Shown: positions 1-9,279 of the stretch, in pieces
Layout: each line of letters begins with the position of its first letter
Position numbering within the stretch: the first letter of the stretch is position 1
Source: Phanerochaete sordida
Taxonomy: Eukaryota; Basidiomycota; Agaricomycetes; Polyporales; Phanerochaetaceae
Assembly (NCBI GenBank): GCA_019973155.2
Contig: BPQB01000173.1
Location: 1-22,640 of the forward strand
Length of the DNA: 22,640 nucleotides
Reading direction: 5' to 3'
Notes under the pieces: generated by a model
What the model was told of the DNA's origin: nothing
What the model saw: the letters and a program-made list of their open reading frames with translations, nothing else
The model's database searches: none
Translations under genes and position numbers: made by a program

Positions 1-397
1 TTGGAGTTTTCAGTGTAATGTGATGAATTATAGCTATTTATAGAGGTGGGTGGCTGGGGAAGTTCAAAGAAGAATGAAGAAATCGTACCCGCCAAGTGTT
101 CACACTCTGGCCCGCTTGCACACTAGTTTCCGACGAGTCGCGCGCAGGTCATCTCAGCGAAAACGTGAAGGCCCTGGCTGACAATAGCAGAATCATAGAG
201 CCGACAGAGAAATGCAGCTCTACGTATAAGCCGGATCCGATAGACATGTTATCTGGGGTAAGCAAGCATGCATATGACAAAGCGGAAAAAAACTAGGTCG
301 CTGAGTCGGAACACCAGCGATTTCCATACCAGCTACCTTCCGTCTACGGCACTCAAACTTCCCAGCCTTTACCGGAAGGTGGGGCAGGGGACACGGT

Positions 398-1646
398 CTA
401 CCCTAACAGGGGGTCATTGGCAGGCCATGATATCCATGCATAAGTACTCACCGTAGTATCCGTGACATAGCCCGTGTAATCCGTCATGCATCATGGGCAG
501 CGTTGAGGGCGAAGACGAGACGAAGATCTGCGACGTCGGATCGGGGAATCTAGCTCCGTGTGGAGCGTACGGCGGATCGAGGTACGGCGAGGACCACCCT
601 GCAGCTGCCCTTTCACTTGTCCCCTGTAGCATGCCTTTCAGTCCATGTACGGTGCGTCACAGTTGGGCCTCGGACATACCATCGCATTGAGCCCCGCCTC
701 GTGCATGGGGGCCATCATAGTATCTGCGGACGGCTGCAGCGGGTGTCCTGCGAAGGCAAAGGCCAGCGGGTCCCATACAGCCCCCAAGGGCGTCGAAGAG
801 AGCGCTTTGTGTTCCATCCCCGAATAGCTTGCGATGGCCCCGAACATGGCTGCTTGCGCATCGTGCCAGAATGACTGCGAGCTTGACGTCGGCAGCAGCG
901 GAGAGGCTCCGTCGTACCATTGGACCGTCGCTGGCGCCTGCGGCTGCGTCTCAGGCGGCATGCAGGTGGGGTGAGCAGGGAGGGAGAGAGACAGCTCGTG
1001 CACGCGCGCGCTCAGTTGATGCTCTGGAAGCGAGGTGCGGTCAAGTTCCTCGACCGTACCACCTAATCCTTCATCGGCGGCGAGGTCGGGACCTGGGTTC
1101 GCTGCACGAATGATAGTACTGCTGCGCCGGCGTGCAGCCACTCTACGCGGCGCAAGATGGCGAGTCTCGTGTTCCTCTTTGGCGCGCTGCCTAACCTCTG
1201 GAGGCTGCAAGTCGCAGTCACGCAGGTGTCTGAGACAGTTGCATGCACGATCCTCGATCCAACCTCTTCTGCGATAGGATGGACCCCAGACTGCAGATAT
1301 ACGGATGTCTGTCACCATATGGCGTCCATCATTCAGAACGAATGCTCACATCTATCCGCGATATCGCTTTGAAGAGAGAATTTGCTATAGACCGGCGTGC
1401 CCGACACCACCTTGTGCTCGTCCTGGGCCGTCTTGATGCGTATTTCGAGACACCTGGCGCACCAAACCTTGTGCTTCCCTGAGCTAGTGAGGGCAGCAAA
1501 GCCGGAACCGGGATAGCGTATGAATTGTCGTCGATACCACAGGCACATTGGTCTGGCGTGGGATAGTTCAAGAAGAAGCGAGAGTCAGTGACTGTAGTAT
1601 GCCGGAGGAAGCTGTATTGAGGGGGAGTACGGACCTTGGCAGCCAT
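398..1646 (-). CDS. BED-like zinc-finger protein (five exons, predicted 347 aa)
   Basis: Exons, in transcript order, are 1646-1538, 1478-1350, 1308-680, 623-452 and 402-398; all phases fit and the stop TAG is at 400-398. The predicted protein has a Cys-x2-Cys pair near residues 43-46 (context HKVWCARCLE). A second block near residues 102-111 (CNCLRHLRDC) holds the candidate His107 and Cys111 ligands and is followed by LQPPEVRQRAKEE. This spacing and context resemble the degenerate BED-type fingers common in basidiomycete proteins, which bind DNA or derive from hAT-like transposases. The rest is low-complexity and rich in Pro, Ser, Ala and Met, like a transcription-factor activation region. 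Two points are weak. The intron 1309-1349 is only 41 bp, and the 5' end is uncertain because a TATAAAG sits only about 20 bp upstream of the chosen ATG. An open frame continues upstream to about 1984 and could supply a different first exon. Target and role are unknown. Confidence 0.55.
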
Positions 1647-2359
1647 TGGGGAGCTGCTTTATAGACGACTGCGTGTAGTTACACATAAGGGCCATGTAGG
1701 GCGAACGCGTCCGCCGACGCACCTGGCTCGGACGCCACCACTGCCCCACAGCTTCTATGGTGGCGGCATCTACAGTGCCGTCGTCTACAGTGCCGTCGTC
1801 TACAGTGGCGGCGTCTACAGTGGCGGCGCCTATGGTGGCGGCGGCGGAGCTTTTTCGGCTGACGATACTTAGGATAGTTCTGCCGCGTGAATTCTGACAG
1901 ATTGCGAGGCACGACGACTGGCTGCGGGTTGAATATGGAATATGGAATATTAATGTGCAGTGCCCGAACCTCATGGTCTCATCCATCGAAGAACGCTGCG
2001 CACCGCAGCGGCCAGCCAGACGTTGCCATAACGAGGAAAGACGAGGCCCCTGGGATTGATAGCAGAACCGACATTGAACGAATGACCGAACGTGGACGCG
2101 TGGACGCTGCAGCTCTACGTCGTGTGCTTGTCGTCACCTACTCCCCTACCTCAAAATAGCGCTTGAAGCGCCGCTAGTTCTCCAGGATTACGGATCTGAA
2201 GGGCAGAGAGTGGGTGCAGCGAGTATGCGCGGGTATGTGTGAAAGAAGTTCCAAACGATCCGATCGCTTCTTCCTTTCAGGCACTCGAGAATGTCTACGT
2301 TCCCTCAGGGAGGGTGGAATTCACCAGGATGTATAGTTCGTGCGGGAAGCGAGGCCAGA
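1647..2359. other. Intergenic region, 0.7 kb
   Basis: Apart from the 15-bp minisatellite nothing is firmly recognised. A minus-strand open stretch from about 1984 passes through the repeat and reaches a good GTGCGT donor near 1730 and a CGCAG acceptor 54 bp on. An upstream exon of the BED-like gene, or a small separate gene, is therefore possible but not demonstrated. Confidence 0.5.
1755..1844. repeat. 15-bp minisatellite, six units
   Basis: Six consecutive 15-bp units start at 1755, 1770, 1785, 1800, 1815 and 1830. The unit is close to CTACAGTGSCGKCGT; the outer units carry CTATGG instead of CTACAG. Because the unit is a multiple of three, the plus strand and one minus frame are both open through it (plus reading Tyr-Ser-Gly-Gly-Val-like, minus reading Asp-Ala-Ala-Thr-Val-like). 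It lies between the 3' end of the HIRIP3-type gene and the chosen start of the BED-like gene. Confidence 0.9.
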
Positions 2360-4161
2360 TCAGTCTTCATCGCTCTGATCTCCAAGGAAAGCCATGATGC
2401 TCATCCGTGCATTCGGTGCCTACAGAAGGCTGAGTTAGGAAACAGCGGATAGACAACCAGCAGACAACAGCTGCGCAGCACGAGAAATGACAACGTACCC
2501 GCTTCTTGGGAACGGCACCGTCCTCCTCGTCTTCCGACTCACCCGCCTGCTCCACGGGCTGATCCCGCTTACGCCTGGACCCCGCGGTGACCACCGCCTT
2601 CTCAAAGCTTGTGACGTCCTCTGTTGTCCAGATCAGCTTCGGTGCCCCGGCGACAGCGGAGGGCACGTGAAAACACGCACCGAGCTCCTGCGCAAGCTCG
2701 CGCTTCGCACGTATCGCTTTCGCCTTTTCCATGCTCAGGCGGCCCGTCATGCCGAGCTCGGCAAGCAGCGCTCTGAGCCGCCGCGCCTGTGCATTCTTGT
2801 CGTCCGCGATGTCCTTAAACTCCTTGCTCCAGACCTTGCGCACGCCGCACGCGGTCACGAACGACTGCAGGGCGCATGAGCGCGAATCCACAAAACGATA
2901 ATAAGGGAGCATACTTTCAAGCGCTTGATTTCCGCATCTTCTGGCGACTCGTCGGTATCCTTGGCTTTGCGCTTCCGCACAGGAGCGACCTTCTGCAGCA
3001 ACGCGTTGACTATATGCGTGGTAGTGTCAAGGCTAGATGACGTACTTTCGAAGTCTCCTGTCAGCATGGATCGGGGTCAGCAGTCGGAAGTGGCACGGAG
3101 ATATTCGTCCTACGTCTGTCTTCTTCTTTCGTCCTCGCGCGGGTTTCGGAGCGCCTCCCTGATCGTCAGATTCGCTAGCCTGCTGTACATATGCACCCAC
3201 AACGCCTCGCATCAGAGAAATCTAGAATGATGGGACGGGACTATGCGCACCTGATTGGTAGGCTCTGGGCGCGAGGCCTCTGTGGGGTCTCGTTGAGTTG
3301 AATTCAGAGCCAGTGCAGTAAGGGAGCGCACCAGGCTCGTCATCGTCTAATACAGGTCGCTCTTTGGATGTCTCAGCCTATTGTATGTGAGCATCTGCGT
3401 CCTGTAGCATTCGCTGTACGCACTTGTGTGGGCGATAACTCGGAACTACTGGCTCCATTAGGAAGCTTCGATTTGGGCTCTCCACCCTCATCTTCCTCGT
3501 CCGAGGACGGCACAACCGACTAAAGGGGCGTGATATGAACGCCGCGCGAGTGAAAGGCGTAGATACTGTAACCCTCGTACCGCCGAGCGAACAACTCTCT
3601 GTCCTTTTGTCTTCTTCGTGGTATCTTTCGGCTTGCCCTTGCCAGTTGAGGTAGGCTTAGGTTGAGTCTTCGCTGCCTTCTCGCTCTTCCCAGCCTGCTC
3701 GGCGCGTGGCTTCTTCCGGGTTTCGGAGGCTGCGACGTCTGAGTTGCGTTTCTTGCTTGTCGTGGACGTTCCTTCTGCGGTCTTCAGCTGATGAGGCTCC
3801 TCCATCCCCACATTATGTTCCTTCGAGCTTGCAGCAGCCTCTGTGTCATGCTAGATCCGAACCACAGCATGAGAGGCGAGTGACGCGCTAAATTGGACAG
3901 ACACGCACCACGGCCTTTTCTACCGCATCCTTGACCGCATCCTTGAGCTCCCTCGTGTCCAAGATCCCTTCTTCCAAGCCTAGCTGCTCCTCGACTTTCC
4001 GACGAGCTATACGAAGGGTGACCTCGCTGGGCCGCAGCTCAGCATCGCGGGCGCGCATGTTCGAGTGCTGTGGCTACTCACTGCAGCGTGTCGTCCTCGG
4101 CGGCCCTGCGGATGACATTCCGCGCCGCAGACTTGACCTCTTCTACACTGATATCCGACAT
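2360..4161 (-). CDS. HIRIP3-type histone chaperone (DEK-C-like plus CHZ-like), 12 exons, 382 aa
   Basis: Exons are 4161-4082, 4026-3909, 3838-3581, 3519-3424, 3377-3332, 3279-3251, 3179-3114, 3057-3046, 2992-2915, 2864-2681, 2620-2499 and 2419-2360. All phases join and give 382 residues. Residues 1-66 (MSDISVEEVKSAARNVIRRA..., RIARRKVEEQLGLEEG) resemble the DEK C-terminal helical fold seen at the N-terminus of HIRIP3 proteins. The middle is Lys-rich with acidic patches such as SSDEEDEGGE, as expected for a nuclear histone-binding protein. Residues 262-333 (SFVTACGVRKVW ... LLAELGMTGRLSMEKAKAI ... RELAQELEDV) match the conserved HIRIP3/CHZ segment, which in the family contacts H2A-H2B. The C-terminus ends MAFLGDQSDED. 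Exon 8 is only 12 nt. The gene appears intact. The likely role is histone handling in the nucleus, possibly with the HIRA pathway; that part is from family knowledge. Confidence 0.85.
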
Positions 4162-4248
4162 ACTAAAAACAGGCGGTTGCAGGGAGGCCGACGGAGGTGG
4201 TGAGACGAGGAAGAGCGCAGACGCGACCCTGGGGCCAGACCCACACGA

Positions 4249-4495
4249 GACGTCACACTGTCACGCTCCGTGATGAGGCGCGTCTAGACAGGTGCTCTTA
4301 CCACGCGACACAAAGCCCATGCAAATGGAAGATTCTGGCCACTGGTGATACTTAGAGCAACTAAATGAAAGGCCATTGGTAGAGAGTTCCTTACGGGAGG
4401 AATGAAGGAAAGAAAGGGAGGAACATAAGGCTCCTTGCAGCGTATACGTGACAGCCAGCACGGTGACACAAGTGACACGTGATGTGATACGTCAC
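4249..4495. promoter_or_regulatory. CRE-like and E-box motifs upstream of the HIRIP3-type gene
   Basis: The 470 bp between the HIRIP3-type start (4161) and the methyltransferase relic (4631) hold no gene. GACGTCAC at 4249-4256 is a CRE/ATF-type core about 90 bp upstream of the HIRIP3-type ATG. A second cluster at 4462-4495 carries repeated GTGACAC, an E-box CACGTG at 4476-4481 and ACGTCAC at 4489-4495. The motifs are seen directly; function is inferred. Confidence 0.4.
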
Positions 4496-4630
4496 AGCCC
4501 GCGCGACAGTCCCGCACTCTATCCCGCACGGTGACCTTGACACGGACAGCTTGCGCATTGTCGTTGACCCCGGCTGGGGCTAGCCTCCCGTAAAATATCC
4601 TGGAGAAGGCGGGCTAGAATATGACAACTC

Positions 4631-5510
4631 ATGCTCCGCTTGTGCACCTTTCGTCCTGCCATGATTGTCCAACCGCGCACTCAAATCCCTCCACAATGTG
4701 TCACCTTCTCTGCTTCTGCTGCACATCTTTCTGGCGAGAACCACGAGGAAAGATCAATCGCAATCCTGTATTATTTTCAGCACTATCTAATCCACAGCAA
4801 CCGGCGCGTCACCGCAAATGCACCCGAGCGGTAGCTTCCGACACAGGTGAAGATGCCACTCGTGCGCGAGTTCATCGAACATCCCCTCTACAGCCGCTTT
4901 CCTCGCCAGGCGACAGTCTTTATTGTGACTGACACCCGCCAAACTCAATGCCCTGCGTGGCGCAGCGGAGTTCCAGGAGGAGGTCGCGAAGCAGAACGAG
5001 TCAGTCGAGGTGGATGCCAAGGAGGGCCCCGGCCGGTAGATCTCGCACACGCCCACTGAGCTCTTCCAGGTGCGCCAGCGCGCTCTATTCGTGCTGTGTA
5101 TGCTTGTTAAAGGCCAATTAGCTCCTAGCCTGGTACGGCCAGGCGACCGCCCAGTGCCTCGTCGCAGAGTACCTACTCAAGTATTTTCCGTATGAGGACC
5201 TCGTCATCTACGAGATTGGTGCTGGGAACGGCATCCTCGCGCGCACCATTCCTGAGATGCACCGCGCAGTCGTACGGCGCGCGCTGCAACATCATTGAGA
5301 TTGGCGGAAACCTCGCGAGTCTCTAGCGGAACCTGCTGTGCGAAGAACATCCCTGCGTGAAGATAAATCACAAGAGTGTATTCGTGTGGGATACGCCAGA
5401 TCCCTCGCCTTGCCTCTTCCTAGCCATGGAACCAGTCGTACGTAGCCCTCGTCTCTCAGCAAAGACCATGCCTCATTCGTGTTCAGGATAATTCGCGCAC
5501 GATACCATAC
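4631..5510 (+). pseudogene. Decayed NDUFAF7/MidA-type SAM methyltransferase
   Basis: The relic keeps family landmarks in order. An Arg/Ser-rich, mitochondrial-presequence-like start lies at 4631 (MLRLCTFRPAM). REFIEHPLYSRFPRQATVF follows near 4860-4920, AAEFQEEVAKQ near 4960-5000 and HTPTELFQ just before an intron (about 5070-5121). WYGQA..CLVAEYLLKYFPYEDLVIYEIGAGNG at about 5131-5240 contains the glycine-rich SAM site. Then come NIIEIGGNLASL, KSVFVWDTPDPSPCLFLAME, an intron at 5438-5486 and a frameshifted FAHD. Breaks are TAG at 4832-4834, 5037-5039 and 5324-5326, plus frame changes near 4931-4940, 5258-5288 and 5489-5492. The C-terminal part is missing. Intact relatives methylate an arginine of a complex I subunit or act on related mitochondrial targets (family knowledge). 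A functional product here is very unlikely. Confidence 0.72.
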
Positions 5511-5537
5511 CTCGACGGGCCCCGCAGCCTCTTGCCA

Positions 5538-6058
5538 GCTCACGCTCGACTCCCCCGCGCCGCACCTATCCGTCTACAATATAGCCGTCTACTTCCCGAA
5601 GATCACCTAGCCCGCTGCCGGCACCGTCTGGACGGCCGGCTACACATACATCGTCACATGGTACGTCTCACGCTACATCGTTTGTCGCGTCCGTGCGCGC
5701 TGAATATGTTTGTAGGGACACCTCGGACGCCCCTGAGTCCATCAGCAACGGCTCGAAGGTCGTGCTCGCCAAGGGCGGCAGCCAGGGACCATCGTGCGTG
5801 TATGCTTTGCTCTACTGGATCTTACGCCGCTTACGCTTTGGCTTGATCCCCAACAGAGCACCCTCTCGCCGAAAGCTTCGACCTCCGCGCGGGCTCGGTC
5901 GAGATCACGATCCCGGCGGGCATCGCTGCGAGCTCAGACTACGCCATCGTTCGTGAGTAGTATCATTCAACCTCGCCCTGGTTGTGCGCACGCTGATCCG
6001 GGGCACAGTGTTTGGCGACTCGGGGAACTACAGTCCCGAGTTCACGATCCAGGCCTGA
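5538..6058 (+). pseudogene. KNH/Kre9-type secreted protein, 5'-truncated, with in-frame stop
   Basis: Four exon pieces are about 5538-5660, 5716-5797, 5859-5952 and 6009-6058, joined by short introns (5661-5715, about 5798-5858, 5953-6008). They read LSVYNIAVYFPKIT-stop-PAAGTVWTAGYTYIVTW, DTSDAPESISNGSKVVLAKGG, then AESFDLRAGSVEITIPAG and IVLFGDSGNYSPEFTIQA with stop TGA at 6056-6058. This is the pattern of the small Kre9/Knh1-like N-terminal domain found in Ser/Thr-rich, often GPI-anchored basidiomycete wall proteins, linked to beta-glucan assembly. The TAG at 5608-5610 breaks the frame and no signal peptide is visible upstream. The remnant abuts the methyltransferase relic directly. The good splice sites and intact C-terminus suggest recent decay, or a copy whose 5' end was lost by a rearrangement. 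Confidence 0.75.
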
Positions 6059-6661
6059 GCAGCATGTAGTCGTATGAAGTATGAATATGCTGGTCGTTCA
6101 ACCTGCTCGCCCGCCGGTGCACATGAAGCAAGCAGGCCGTGGATCCTCCTGGGAGGTATCGCGTACACTATAGGTAACGACGCATCACGTCCTTGTATTC
6201 CGCCTACGCTGTGGCGACGAATGTCTGACAAACGGTTCGTTGCGAGCGATGGACTTAGACATGAGGCCTGAGACCGTGTTTCAAGAGACCGGGGGCGAGT
6301 CTCTATCCGAACGTTGGGATAGAGCAGCTGGACAAAGTGGAGTCTGTTGGGTATGTTGCCTGTCGCACGCGTCTCTGCTGGGGCCGAGGGATTCAAAAGA
6401 GCGCGTACGTATCTGTGCAGCGTCCGAGCTCCGCCAACATTACAGATATCCGAGGCTCCGCTTCGCCTGCCTTTGCGAAGGCGGCGATGGAAGCGTCGCA
6501 GCTGATGGGCGACGGTTTGCGTCCGACGCGCCGTCTCCGGGCAGCCGCCACCCTCGACGTGAGGGCCTCAAGCGTACGAGGAGAATCAGGTGAGCCCGTT
6601 TACTCGCGATAAACAAGCACACGTGATCCGATCGAGATCGCCCCGACACCAGACTCTGGCG

Positions 6662-6737
6662 TATAAATACCCGTTCACCGTCTGAAGTCGCCCAGTCGCC
6701 CCTTCCTACCTTCCCCACCTCCTCCGACTTCCCCATG
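6662..6737 (+). promoter_or_regulatory. Isolated TATA box plus pyrimidine-rich leader
   Basis: TATAAATA at 6662-6669 is followed by a strongly C/T-rich plus strand from about 6689 to 6734 (runs such as CCCCTTCCTACCTTCCCCACC), and an ATG at 6735-6737 directly after CTTCCCC. TATA followed by a CT-rich leader is typical of strongly expressed fungal genes. The reading frame from that ATG closes after 32 codons (TAA), so either a short peptide, an unrecognised spliced gene, or an orphaned promoter is present. Confidence 0.45.
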
Positions 6738-7216
6738 CTATCCCTCCCACACTCTACTTCCCTGTCGATGGAGCACCACCTACCGCAAGTAGCTTGCTAC
6801 ACGCCCAAACGGCGGTGCAGGAGTGCGCGGCATTAACCTGTCACTGTCGGCGCCGCTACCGCGCCGAGCTGCCTCCGGCCAGCTCGGTGCGGTAGGGGAC
6901 GTGCGCTTTCGTCCTGTGATGGACTTACGCGCAGCGGGGGGCTCGGTGCATCGCCCGAGCCCTATGCGAGGTTCAGGACAGGCCCACCGTTCTGCAACCT
7001 GGCGCGCGGTCTTCGCGCGCCGAATCGCACGGCGAGTGAAAACGTCGCTCGTCCCAGCGGGAGCAATCCCGCTGCCACACTAGAGATGGGGATTTTGGCC
7101 CGGTCTGACCGCGACGGCGGTTCCGCGGGCGATGCCTTGGCTCACAGGAGCCCAGTGAGACTCCGTGTCTCATGGATCTCTAGAGGATCACGAACTGAGA
7201 GCGCTCGAACGGATAC

Positions 7217-7261
7217 GGCTCTATCGAGCCGACGGGCTCGGTAGGGTTCCCGAAGTACGGG
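7217..7261. repeat. Cluster of perfect short hairpins
   Basis: GGCTC (7217-7221), TATC, GAGCC (7226-7230), GACG and GGCTC (7235-7239) form two mutually exclusive 5-bp hairpins sharing the middle arm. A third palindrome, CCCG-AAGTA-CGGG, lies at 7249-7261. The surrounding 7080-7330 is GC-rich. No known RNA family was recognised. Confidence 0.5.
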
Positions 7262-7601
7262 CGGCCTCACTGTAGGTCGCCCAGGGGCAGACCTTTCCGC
7301 GGTCTTCGGGATAAGTACCCTGATGACATTCGTCAGCAGGCGAAACCAACATGCCCTAGACTACTTGTATTTCCATAGATCTCATGTATCTGTCTCAACA
7401 GTCAAAACGTAGTATATGCTGCCCATACGTACAGTATAGGGATAAGGGCTCCGAATAATGCAACGTACACGGACATTGATTCCACGGTAGCTCGCGCAAG
7501 GTCTGCAATCGAGAAGCAACTGATTATATTGGCAGCTGCGGAGACAGGGCAAGAAGAGAGTCGACTAACGCGCGACACAAGAACCTCCGCCAGGTCGTGG
7601 C

Positions 7602-8727
7602 TCAACGCTTTGTCTTAGCTTTGTACATGTTAATATGCTCGCGAACGTCGTTTGGTAACTGCTTGGGCTCAAAAACGCAGGAAAAGAGAGTGGGCTCTTC
7701 TTGGACGAATCCTTGCCAATGCCTTGGTGATGCGGGACGATGAGTGCACCAAAACGCTGATATACGGTAGGTACTCACGTCAACTGGAACCACGACCCGA
7801 CTACTGGAGTAGCCTGAAGAACGTCGGCAACTGTCCATGTCTTGGGAAAGAAGTTTCTAGGCGGCGTGTAGTCCATGAGGAGCCTCAAATTCTTGGATGT
7901 CATGTTGAAACTCATGCTGATACATGGTCAGTAGCCGACCGACGCCATCCAAAGTATCCAAAGGCACTTACACCTCGGAAAATGCGATGAGGACGTCATA
8001 GACGGTGACGCCGTCGGGGTTTCTGATTTGGAGGCCACCGTCGCTGTCGTAGTGCTTGGGATCGTACGTGTCCATCATGGCCATAGGAGGGAATGTCGCG
8101 AAGGTACGCAACGCGACGGGGTGATATTCCACGAGGTCGGAGGTTCTATACGCGACGGGAGGGGTTGCTTTGAGAAACGCACATTTCAGAATGCCCTTAC
8201 TGCGCTTGGATTCGCTGTCTTCAACGCATGGAAAGGCGCTGTTGAAGTCGATATGCAAAAACAATGTGCTGGGTGTATTGTCGCCGCCCGGATCGGTTCC
8301 GTCCCAAACTTCGTCGTGTACGATGGTTTCTTCACAATCCAAGTCCTCCCACTGAAGTATCGCTTTGTCCATTGCCTCTCCTACAGTTCCAACGTCACAG
8401 AAGCAGTGATATGAATGCGTACGCGCACTCACGATTCTCCTTGAGCCGCTGTTCTCCACACTCCGGATGCTGGCACACCCACACGTGCTCCGCGCATTCT
8501 ACTGCGACCTTCCTCCACACAAGCTCCGTATCTTCCTCCATCCGAGAGAGCCCGAGGCCGTGCGTACGGGCCAGCCTTCGCCAAAAGCGGGGCGGAGAGC
8601 GCGCGTAGCACGCTCGCGTTCGCGAGCACAGCTGGAGGTAGCATACATGTGTGAGGAGGTCGTACTCGTCGATTTCGCTGTGGATGAGTAGAAGAAGCTC
8701 GTTCGGGAGGTCGACGAGGCTGGACAT
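7602..8727 (-). CDS. F-box protein with DUF6699-like C-terminal half (four exons, 320 aa)
   Basis: Exons are 8727-8433, 8380-7972, 7916-7779 and 7722-7602, with stop TGA at 7604-7602. All phases join across GT..AG introns of 52-56 bp. The N-terminus MSSLVDLPNELLLLIHSEID is a clear F-box start, which in known proteins docks to Skp1 in SCF ubiquitin ligases. A small Cys cluster follows (CAEHVWVCQHPECG, residues 78-91). Residues 185-230 (HPVALRTFATFPPM ... IRNPDGVTVYDVL) resemble the DUF6699 core, in which a beta strand precedes V-T-V-x-D-V-L. A further TWTVADVLQATP lies in exon 3. The ATG at 8727 was chosen because it places the F-box at the N-terminus; an in-frame ATG at 8769 would add 14 residues. 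The target is unknown. The next gene, transcribed away from it, also carries DUF6699. Confidence 0.82.
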
Positions 8728-8769
8728 GGTGGGGGCGAAGCGAGAGGCGGGCACCCGAAGCGCGCGCAT

Positions 8770-9279
8770 TCCCTGGCAGCGAATCGATCACGTGGCCATC
8801 GCGTCGAGCTAAGCGCGACGCGACTCTGTCCACGCCTCCTGCCCTTCGAGTCTTTAACTGCCTTCTGAGCTCAGATGTGATTTTAAAATAGCGTTCACAA
8901 GCTCTGAAGATGCAGTACGCCCTCTATTTTGTGAGTTTGCGCACGCCGCCTTGCCATGCCACTACGTTGCAACAAGATTGAAGAGGAGCTTGCCAGTGAG
9001 CGCGGTCACCTCCAGTCATAAGAGGGATAATGCAGGCTCTCGGAGTTGTTTTGTACGTTAAGTTCACCAAACAGCCGTGCATGAATATCTTCGGGACTTA
9101 TAGCTCTTCAGTTTGGTATGCGTGGACTCATGGCCAAGCAGGGCCAAACAAACCAGGTGTGACCGACGGCTTCATGTCGACGAGTGAGACTGAGCTCTAC
9201 CTCGTCTGACCGTTGGGGCGCCATTTAACTCTGCGCACTCACCTCGGAGCACTCGAAAGCAGCTGTCGGAAATCGCATC
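8770..9279. other. Divergent intergenic region between the F-box and DUF6699 genes
   Basis: About 0.5 kb between the two divergent starts. I see no clear TATA box and no conserved motif. It must contain both promoters if the gene models are right. Confidence 0.5.

Larger units (their letters stand above)
6059..7601. other. Intergenic region, 1.5 kb, no recognised gene
   Basis: I find no family motif in any frame. Open stretches of 65-120 codons occur on both strands in the GC-rich part (6240-7170), as expected by chance at this composition. The region contains the promoter-like block at 6662-6737 and the hairpin cluster at 7217-7261, listed separately. Confidence 0.6.

Noticed and set aside
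1..397. Open frames of 60-66 codons at the left edge
   Set aside because: Short, no family resemblance and no convincing splice pattern; treated as non-coding downstream sequence of the BED-like gene.
4832..5610. Reassigned or read-through TAG codons in the two plus-strand relics
   Set aside because: All breaks being TAG is tempting, but frameshifts and a missing C-terminus accompany them, and the intact genes in this window use TAG as a normal stop (BED-like gene 398-400, copy B 13188-13190).
6823..7330. Possible rRNA or tRNA gene in the GC-rich stretch
   Set aside because: No recognisable rRNA core sequence, and no A-box/B-box pair or cloverleaf.
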